Of a stretch of DNA of 64,000 nt, positions 56,520-64,000 are shown piece after piece. The stretch comes from Sapria himalayana (lineage: Eukaryota > Streptophyta > Magnoliopsida > Malpighiales > Rafflesiaceae): contig JAREIK010005861.1 of the NCBI GenBank assembly GCA_029783825.1, positions 62,001 to 126,000 of the forward strand. The letters are read 5' to 3'. Numbering within the stretch: position 1 is the first letter of the stretch; each line of letters starts with the position of its first letter. The position numbers and the translations under genes are program-made. The notes under the pieces were generated by a model that saw only the letters and a program-made list of their open reading frames with translations, was not told the DNA's origin and ran no database searches.

Positions 56520-58620
56520 ATGAGAGGTGATAATTCAAGTGGCCAAAGATCTCAATCCATAGAGAGGGGTAGAGAAAGTTAACTAATAGTTTATAGAGGA
56601 GGAATTCAACATTTATTTGATGTTGACAACACTACAAATATCTCTATATTTTCCTACACGTAAAGAAGATACGTTGGCATCACCTCATCATGAGATACAC
56701 GGATTAAATGCCACTTATATTTCATTTTCATCTCGTTCTGCACTAGAAGGTATTGTTAGCTCTATCCCATATATCTTAAGAGATACATGCATTATTACTA
56801 TAACATTGACAATGGCTGGATATTTACAATCCAATATTTGCATGCAAAATTATGATACAATCTTTATTTTGCCCACAATTAATGATAAAGAATACATACC
56901 TTTCAGATATTTACTATATGTATGCCTTATCATTTTCATTCTTTTTGTTTATAAAAAAATTAAATTACAACAGTGACTAAAAATATAAATAAATCATCAT
57001 TGTTAAAATATGATAATTTTAATTAATAACAAACCATGATGTTATTACTGATATAACATTATCATTAAGAATTAAAATAATATTTGCATTATGAAGTTTT
57101 GAATAAGTGATAAAAATGAATAAATATTAACTTAGTGGCAGAAATATGGGAGTATTTCATTTATATGTATAAATACATATTGATGTTAAATTAATTATAG
57201 ATTTCTTCTTTTTGCTACTCGTACAATTAGAAAAATATTTATGGAAAAATTACTTGTATAGGGTATAAAGTAGAGCGAAGTTCTTCCAAATATGAAAGAA
57301 TATTATTGAGAAGAAATGAAATACATTTTTATTGTATTTACCAATTTGTCACGGTGTATTATTTTTTATTTTTTATTTTTTGTAGAAAAAATATAAATGG
57401 AATAATGCTATATTGATCTTGGTGAAGGATACATGGAAAAATGTGGTTAGTATCAAATACAAAGACAAGCTTAGAAAATGAAGAAAAAAGTATGGTAAAG
57501 ATGCAAAGTCAAATAGTGTTCCTCTCTTAATATTTGTATAAAATTGTGAGAATACTTGAATAGTGAGAAGCTCAAGGCATTTTTCATGATGACATCACAA
57601 AATCATCAATCAAAGAAAGTAGATGAAGGATTAGGACCTTCCAAACATATTGGAAGTTTAAAGATGACCTATCAATATTCAGCATATTTGGTAAAATTGT
57701 CTTTCCTAATTTATTATGATTTTAACTTTATGAATACAAATGATACTAAATTTATGATGATGTATCATGTACATTTTAGTAAATATTATTTATTTTTAGG
57801 AGGCTGAGTTAGGACATCCACTAACATAGTTTGAGGTGTTTGATAGAATGCATAAGAAGAATAATGAATCATTTGTAGACAAACAGTTAAATAATATTAA
57901 TGTAAGTTTATAAATTTGTACTTTCATTATCTTAAGTAATTTGTAATTTATGAAACAAAAAATTGTAAAGGATTATAATTTTTTGCATTCACAAGAATTA
58001 ATTTCCAAAGTCAAGTAATTTTTTTTATCATTACTAATGAATTAATATATATATGGACTCCTTAAGTGAAATGACTCACTTTATTTTAATATTATTTTTT
58101 AGTAGGATGTTGATTGTTTGATGTACTAGTATCAATTTTATCAAAATATAGTACTAATGAGTTATGTTGTATTATTGCAATTATAAGAGACTATGGAGAA
58201 TATAGTTTCTATTACTTCATAATTGACAAATCCTTCTACAGAGGCTCTAAAGATTGATGTTGCATATTTACCTTTAGGTTATTGGAGTGGAGCCCAAAAA
58301 ATGAAGAGTATAAGGTCCTGTTACCCATGCATCTACATTTTATCTAGATTCTGTTTGGAGCTATTCATATTCATCTTTCAGTTAAAATAATTTGTTTGAT
58401 GAGTGGCTGTGAGAGGAGATACAAAAAAATAATGAAAAGGTGCAAAAGCAAATTAAAGAAATGAAAAAGAGAGAGGAATAAAGAATAAAAAGAGAGGAGG
58501 AAAGAATGAAAAGAGAAGAGGAAATGTAATAGAAGATTTTGAAGATTGAGAAAATTATGTGTAGGTTGACATAGGCCTCATCTCTTTTTCATCATTATAA
58601 AGAAGATCAATCTAGATCTC
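56520..58620 (+). pseudogene. CACTA second gene (plant transposase Ptta/En/Spm type)
   Basis: The start at 56520 reads MRGDNSSGQRSQSIERGRES. A fragment at 57.39-57.52 kb reads ILVKDTWKNVVSIKYKDKLR; then SQNHQSKKVDEGLGPSKHIG (57.6 kb). After a probable intron (gt at 57690, ag at 57800) it continues EAELGHPLT, then FEVFDRMHKKNNESFVD (57.80-57.88 kb). This is the Transposase_24 pattern (HTGGSxSF, ELGRxPxxxELFxxTHxxxxGxFVD). A Lys/Glu-rich coiled-coil stretch closes it at about 58.40-58.56 kb. In the family this protein binds subterminal repeats. Several stops. Confidence 0.82.
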
Positions 58621-58924
58621 TAGAAAAGAATACTCATCTCAACAAGGAATTGTAGCTGTTTGTTATGTTGTATTATTACATTTTTTCAAAGAAATTTGTT
58701 GTGATAAAATTTTGTTTTTTGTGTTCTTGTTCTTTAATATTATTAATGTGTACTGGAATGACTAAACTTTGATGTTTATTAATTTGATGTTATACTTTTT
58801 AGTGAATGCTATGTGAATGTTATTTGATGAATAATGTGCATGTACTTACTAGATTTTAGGGTATATGGTTTCTGTATGTATTTGTATATTGTACATAGCA
58901 TACAAAAGCTACAACAAATGAGGC

Positions 58925-59252
58925 ATGTTTCTATTGCTAAAAATAAAAATGAAATATGACATTTCAATTCTGTTTCTAATTTAGAAATGGATTTTGCATT
59001 TCTATTCTATTCCATCACTATTTTAGTATTGGAATAGAAATGGAAACTAAGATATCATTTCCATCACTGTAGTTAGAAATGGTAAATTTTCGTTGCACAT
59101 ATTAGATATGTCTAGGCAATTTTCATTTCTAAAATATAAAAAGGAATATTTTAAAATGAAATTTTTTCATTTCTATTAAGGTCGCTAAATTAACATTATG
59201 ACGGAATTAGAAATGGATTTGGCCATTTCTAATTTTCTTCTTTCTTGTAGTG
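58925..59252 (-). repeat. CACTA right subterminal repeats and terminus
   Basis: 'atttctattccatcacta' and 'agaaatgg' words alternate up to the terminus TTTCTTGTAGTG. A possible 3-bp duplication tta follows (59253-59255). Confidence 0.82.
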
Positions 59253-59255
59253 TTA

Positions 59256-61397
59256 AAGATTTAATGTACTTATTATACGTGTGTGTGTGTGTGTGTGTAA
59301 TCAAAAGCATTTTAATAAGTATGAATTAATTGATTAAATAAAATTATTTGATTATAATATAAACTAATGATTATTGATTATATATCTCCACATATATTCT
59401 AAATAAATAAATAAAATCTTTAATACTTTTAAGATATCCGGAAAAAGCTATAGAAGATATCCAAGCCTAAATAAAATCTTTTGATCCTAATATAAATTAT
59501 TTCGCATAATTTATATAAATTTATTTAAATTGATAATATTATAAATAAATTAACATGCTTTTTATTAATTTAATAAATATTTTATCAAATTAATAAAAAG
59601 CACTTACTCATTTATTCAAAATATTTTTATCTTTTTATTACTTAATTCTAATAAAAATTTTCATGTTAAGATTATAAATACATAGTGATTGAATCAAATC
59701 AGTAATAATCAAATTCAATTAATTTATAATTTTTTATTTTATACTTTCTACTTAATTTATTTAAATTATCGAATTAAAATTTACCTAAAATCTTTGGCAA
59801 TATCAACACTTATGAGTTTTCTAAAGGGGATCATCAATCCTTTTGTATGATATAAATTCCATCAGTATCAATATTTATCATATACTTGATAAGGTTATAC
59901 AATTCACAGAGTTCTCAAATCTATTTCAAGACCCAACTTTTTATAAATCAAAACTACTTTAAGAATAAGATTAACAATGTTTATAAAAATAATATCATAT
60001 TTTATTTTACATGCTAGTATAAAATAATAATATCATATTGGTCATGTTCAATACACTCAAGTATATTAGCAGTAAAAGTTAGAACTTCACCATTCACTAT
60101 AATAAAAATAGACCTGCTAAAATCATGTGCTACAATCTTACTTATGGGTTGTTCTATTTTATCTAGATTATTAATAATAAACTTATATTACACAAGAATT
60201 GATGATTTGATTGTCTATGTGTATGTCAATCTAAATGCACTAAATCATATATATATGCAGAATAAAGTATTAGTAATAGTGCTCTAGGCCTATCGTATGG
60301 ACATGATATTTTGACTATTTGTGAGTATTAATTATTATTATGATTTGCATATTTATTACATATAATATTTTTGAATAATATTTTTAATTATTCCAAATAT
60401 CTCTAATCGGTTATTATTATGGGAATAACAATGAATTAAGATTAGTATAAAGTTTGATTGATATTCATGAGATGAATATGTGTATGAGATACAAATCAAA
60501 TTTATATGTATTTGTTGAGAATAAATATTGGACAAACACATCTTGAGATTAATACATGGATCAAAGTCAAAAGTCAATCTCTAATATTTATGTTATTAAA
60601 TCCTTTGACTTGAGATCGCTATAGTTCTCAACATAAGGAATATTATGTCTTGATATAATCAAACGTTATCTTTAATCAGATGACTATAAAGGTTATACTT
60701 AAACATAATAAGAATTATGTAGTGAGATATGAATGATTAAGATGGAATTTGTACCTCTTGTTATAAGAGAGATAACTTTGGACCCCTCGATAATCAGACT
60801 GAGAAATGCATGATAGTGCTCAAATAAATTGATCGAGATCAATATTATTTGTTTAGTCAGTCTAATTAGGTTTCGAGTAATCAAAGATAGAATGATATAA
60901 GGTTAATTTTATCCATGCCTTATATTCTATCAAGATAGCATGAGACAAAAGGATTATGTCATTAGCTATATAAAGGTTATCTCGGATCATGAGCTTTTCA
61001 TTTAACTTGAGTAGTCATGATATCTTACTAGAAGCCACTTATGACTTGTAGGATCAAAATATGATTTGGGCCTACTACCAATGTTAATTAAACCTATAGG
61101 GTTGAACATTAAGAATGAATATTCACAGTTATGGTTTTTCACTCTCTGTAGTACTTTAAAATGATGATATTATTTTGAATCACAAATAATAATTAGTTAT
61201 TATTTAAATTTGAATTTAATTTTGAGAAAGTTTAAATTTGTGATTTACTTAAATAATAAATTTGTTACATTAAACATGAGTTTTAATGAATAAATTCATT
61301 TAAAAAAGTGTTTAAGGATTTGAATTTAAGTTGTTATTATTTAAAAGATTTTTAAATATATAATTAAATTTAGTTATGACTAAACCCCTAGCAGACT

Positions 61398-61429
<32 letters not shown>

Positions 61430-61887
61430 ACATATTTGATGTAAGTAGCCATCTTTTATAAAACTGAGAGAAACTCTTTCATTTTGAGAAGATGAATCTG
61501 AACTAGCATTCAACAAGATCATTCATTATTTGTTCATGTATGGATACAATTAGAGGGTAGTCATTTTTTTAAAAAGGTAGCACCTTTGAAGATCCGAATA
61601 AATTAAGGCACACAATTTGAAGGCTTGACGAATCGATCTACAGGAGATAAGTTTCATTTACTCTTCCTTTGTATGAAACACATGTGATCCTTGGTGGATT
61701 AAGTGATAAACATTATAAATTCCACTGTGTTTATGTTCCAATTAGATTGGATATTTTTCCCAAAACCCCAACATAAAGGACATGCATTTTTACAAATTTA
61801 ACCCATTATAAAATCTTCTATTAAAATATCAAGATGTAAATCAAGAAAATAATCATTAATGACTTTTACTATATATTAATTCCAACA
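59256..61887 (-). repeat. Copia A3 3' LTR (minus strand), cut by CACTA
   Basis: The reverse complement matches 1650-2690, including 'gataatctag' and 'accttatcaagt' landmarks and 'attagtgatttgattcaatc'-like strings. The LTR start in element orientation is TGTTGGAATTAATATATAG (edge at 61887). The outer end is replaced by the CACTA right terminus. Contains (GT)n at 59279-59298 and (TA)n(GT)n at 61400-61429. Confidence 0.78.
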
Positions 61888-61904
61888 ATTTTACACTTAT
61901 ACTA

Positions 61905-62345
61905 ATGCCGTGATATCATAAGTCTAACTCTCATCCCTTTCATATGTCTATCAAATATTTTAGCTAAAATGCTCTTCGTAAAAAGATCTACTAAGTTGTC
62001 TTTCAAATTACCTCATCTTTTCTTTTCATAATATCTTTCATTAAATGATATTTACACTCAATGTATTTTGCCTTTTTGTGAGTTTTAGGTTCCTTCGACT
62101 TTATAATTACTCCACTATTATCAAAATAAAGTATAATATATAGTTGTATAGAAAAAATGAATCATAGATTTGTCAGGAAGTTTCCGAGCCATAAAGCAAC
62201 TTTGGCTACCTCTTAAGCTATCACATACTCAGCTTCAATTATTAAATTAGCAATACAAGATTACTTGATATTTCTCCAACTTATAGCTTTACTTTCCATT
62301 ATAAATAAATAACCTGATGTGGATTTGATAAAATCATCATCTAAA
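61905..62345 (-). pseudogene. Copia A3 RNase H / pol C-terminus
   Basis: The minus strand reads DDFIKSTSGYLFIMESKAIS followed by WRNIK, LIIEAEYVIA, EVAKVALWLGNF, then YFDNSGVIIKSKEPKTHKKA and KYIECKYHLMKDI, ending ILAKIFDRHMKGMRVRLMIS. These are the standard copia RNase H motifs. Stops are present. It lacks the hAT insertion found in copy A2, thereby showing the empty site ('gagtaattataaag'). Confidence 0.88.
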
Positions 62346-63150
62346 TGGAAATATAAATTTGTATATCCTAATATATAAACTATGAAGAAAGGCACTAATA
62401 GTAAACACACTACACATAATTTTTAGAAATAACTATTCATCACATGCAAGATTTATATGGAAAGGGAAAATTAAGAGAGAATGAGTTTTTGTTTGATAAA
62501 GGTTTTATTCACACCAAGGAATGATTGGGAGTGATGAATCATTATAGATAGTAAATCAATCAACAATATAGCAATAAAGTACACATTTCCAATCCATCAA
62601 ATTGATTATATGCAAGATTAATTTGATGGATCTATAGCCTTTTTCAATATTGACTTTGTTGTTGGTTCCATTAGATCAAACTTTGTTCTAAAGATAAATG
62701 GAAGACTTATTTCAAAATCATAGATGGATTTTGTTAGTTGTTTTTGATATCATTATGTTTTGTAAATGTCGCAAGTACTTTTATATGATTCATAAATATT
62801 GTCTTATATATGTTTATTGAAAAGTTTGTAGTTGTAGTGGTGGACTTTCATGAAACACCCTCATAGATGGGCATACTATAACATATCAAATATAACATAT
62901 ATGAGAGGGGCTAATAGTTTTACATTGGATAGAGCTATATATCAATCTCAAGAAGTGTATCTTTATGGCATCTAAGTTATTATTTTTGGTGATTATCAAA
63001 AAAAAAAAAGTTATTATTTTTGGAATTCATTAGTTATGCTTGTATCCATGTTGATGAGAATAATGTGTATGCTATTTTATAATGGTTTGTATCTTTTGGG
63101 AATCCCATGTATTAAGTAAGTAATCGTTGTGATACATGATATTTTGGAAT
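62346..63150 (-). other. Copia A3 shortened internal region
   Basis: Colinear with 6141-6869 in reverse complement, with no gag, protease, integrase or RT. It includes an 18-20 bp A-tailed insertion at 62990-63007. Confidence 0.7.
62990..63007 (-). mobile_element. Minute LINE-tail insertion with 16-bp target duplication
   Basis: 'tgattatc' plus a run of A lies between two copies of 'aagttattatttttgg' (62974-62989 and 63008-63023). Copy A2 at about 6252-6275 has a single uninterrupted counterpart. A poly-A tail and a long target duplication are the marks of LINE-type target-primed insertion. The '...tatcaaaa' end resembles the 3' end of the LINE at 46.8 kb. Confidence 0.75.
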
Positions 63151-63152
63151 GA

Positions 63153-63165
63153 ATCTTTAATACCA
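63153..63165 (-). other. Copia A3 primer-binding site
   Basis: The minus strand reads tggtattaaagat, matching TGGTATCAAAGC in type and aligned with the site at 6128-6140. Confidence 0.65.
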
Positions 63166-63166
63166 A

Positions 63167-64000
63167 ATATTAGATCTAATACTGAATGTTAGCTCTCTCT
63201 AACTTCGAATGTCCCTCTAATTACCAAAAGATAAGGACATGATATTGAGGGTAACATTTCTTCAACAATCCGAGAGATTATTTTTTAGTGTCTAAAGAAG
63301 GGGGGAAGAAATCTTTTAAAGCTGTAGAACACACAATGCACAATAAGAGAAGTGAAAGAAAACAAAGAACATGCACAATTATGAGGATGAAATCTTTTAC
63401 TAAAAAAAACTTGAGGTACTCCCATCTATTACATTAACAAATACTTAAATAGAAAATAATTTTTTTAACTTAAGACCTATGATATTATGTGCTCATATCA
63501 TTACTTTATTCATATTATGACATTGTAGAATAGGGTCATTACTTTAATCCTTAAATCATTCAGATGCAAGAATAAGATAGGTTGCGACTTCATTCATATC
63601 TTAATTTCATTCAAATCTTAATTTTATTCAATTCTTAATATAAATGGTCTACTTATTTTGTGAAAGTTATTTGGTCAACAATTAATCCTAAATTACTAAA
63701 AATATTGAGATTATATTTTATTTAGCACAACTAAAAATGCTAAATTAGAAACTTAATTTAAAATTTAAATTTTCTTAACATTCTAGAAATTTTTAAACAT
63801 AATTGATTCTAGTTATGAATTTTAGAAATACAAAAAATTAGAATATATCTAATCTAATCCATAATTCAAAATAACACAAAAAATTCAATTTGCAATTGAA
63901 TTCCCAAAGTCCAATATATAGTGTCAAAAGTTATCAATAAATCTATAAAATATGTAATGAATAAAAACCATAATCTTAACTAAAATTAATTTTATTGATT
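63167..64000 (-). repeat. Copia A3 5' LTR, 3' portion (runs off the window)
   Basis: The reverse complement matches 4790-5000 and 5580-6127, for example 'aaattaagtttctaattt' and 'agagagagctaacattcagt' versus 'agagagagctatcatttagt'. The rest of the LTR lies beyond the window end. Confidence 0.75.

Larger units (their letters stand above)
51000..59252 (+). mobile_element. CACTA (En/Spm) element with two gene relics
   Basis: The right terminus read inward is CACTACAAGAAAGAAGAAAA, the canonical CACTA end, finishing at 59252. Subterminal sequence at both ends repeats 'gaaatgaatttc' and 'agaaatgg'-type words and has 'tttagcga' about 70 bp from each end, which places the left end near 51.0 kb. The exact left CACTA motif and 3-bp duplication are not preserved. 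Inside are a TNP2-like transposase and a second Ptta/En/Spm-type gene. About 8.25 kb in all. Confidence 0.87.

Noticed and set aside
1..64000. Integrated pararetrovirus or other viral sequence
   Set aside because: All RT-bearing regions fall in copia, gypsy or LINE order with LTRs or LINE tails; no movement-protein or coat-protein-like region was seen.
1..64000. tRNA or rRNA genes
   Set aside because: I found no cloverleaf-like A/B box pair or rRNA landmark; the only tRNA-related strings are retroelement primer-binding sites.

Overview
This window is nuclear DNA of a flowering plant, and essentially all of it is transposable-element sequence. The evidence is AT-rich DNA packed with the C-termini, LTRs and terminal repeats of plant Ty1/copia, Ty3/gypsy, L1-type LINE, CACTA (En/Spm), PIF/Harbinger and hAT elements. 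The species cannot be told from the sequence. I found no intact host gene, tRNA, rRNA, CRISPR array or bacterial-style operon. Every coding region I recognise is a broken transposon gene with stops and frameshifts.

Layout. 0-1.57 kb: unassigned AT-rich flank. 1.57-8.7 kb: copia family A, arranged as pol tail, a very long LTR (about 4.5 kb, carrying a 21-23 bp minisatellite), primer-binding site, a shortened internal region with only the RNase H end of pol, and the start of the next LTR. The RNase H part holds a GC-rich hAT element. 9.36-13.50 kb: copia B, with 267-bp LTRs, a 5-bp target duplication and no gag. 14.07-18.21 kb: a PIF/Harbinger element with TAA target duplication, a HARBI1-like transposase and a convergent Myb-like ORF1. 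18.8-34.8 kb: copia C (Tnt1-like, minus strand), split by a complete gypsy element (21.90-31.11 kb, minus strand). Four GC-rich hAT copies lie in this complex. 34.8-38.9 kb: AT-rich repeats and a rearranged family-A LTR piece with a second, short minisatellite array. 38.91-44.03 kb: copia E with both LTRs, a 5-bp target duplication, and gag and pol remnants, interrupted by a sixth hAT copy that lacks its left end. 44.37-46.75 kb: a small LTR element (F) with little coding content. 46.78-50.07 kb: a minus-strand LINE ORF2 followed by a repetitive stretch. About 51.0-59.25 kb: a CACTA element with decayed TNP2 and Ptta/En/Spm genes. 59.26-64.0 kb: another family-A copia copy on the minus strand.

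The layers can be ordered. One background sequence occurs twice (about 8.7-18.3 kb and 38.7-46.8 kb), and each copy shows the empty target site of insertions in the other. Two family-A internal regions do the same for a hAT insertion and for a minute LINE-tail insertion. Six GC-rich hAT copies with the same terminal sequence but very different CpG decay form an in-window series of relative age. I see no new enzymatic or defence system. The most novel items are the GC-rich hAT family, the internally deleted family-A subfamily with its long minisatellite LTR, the small LTR element F, and the palindromic replacement of a hAT terminus at 41.0 kb.
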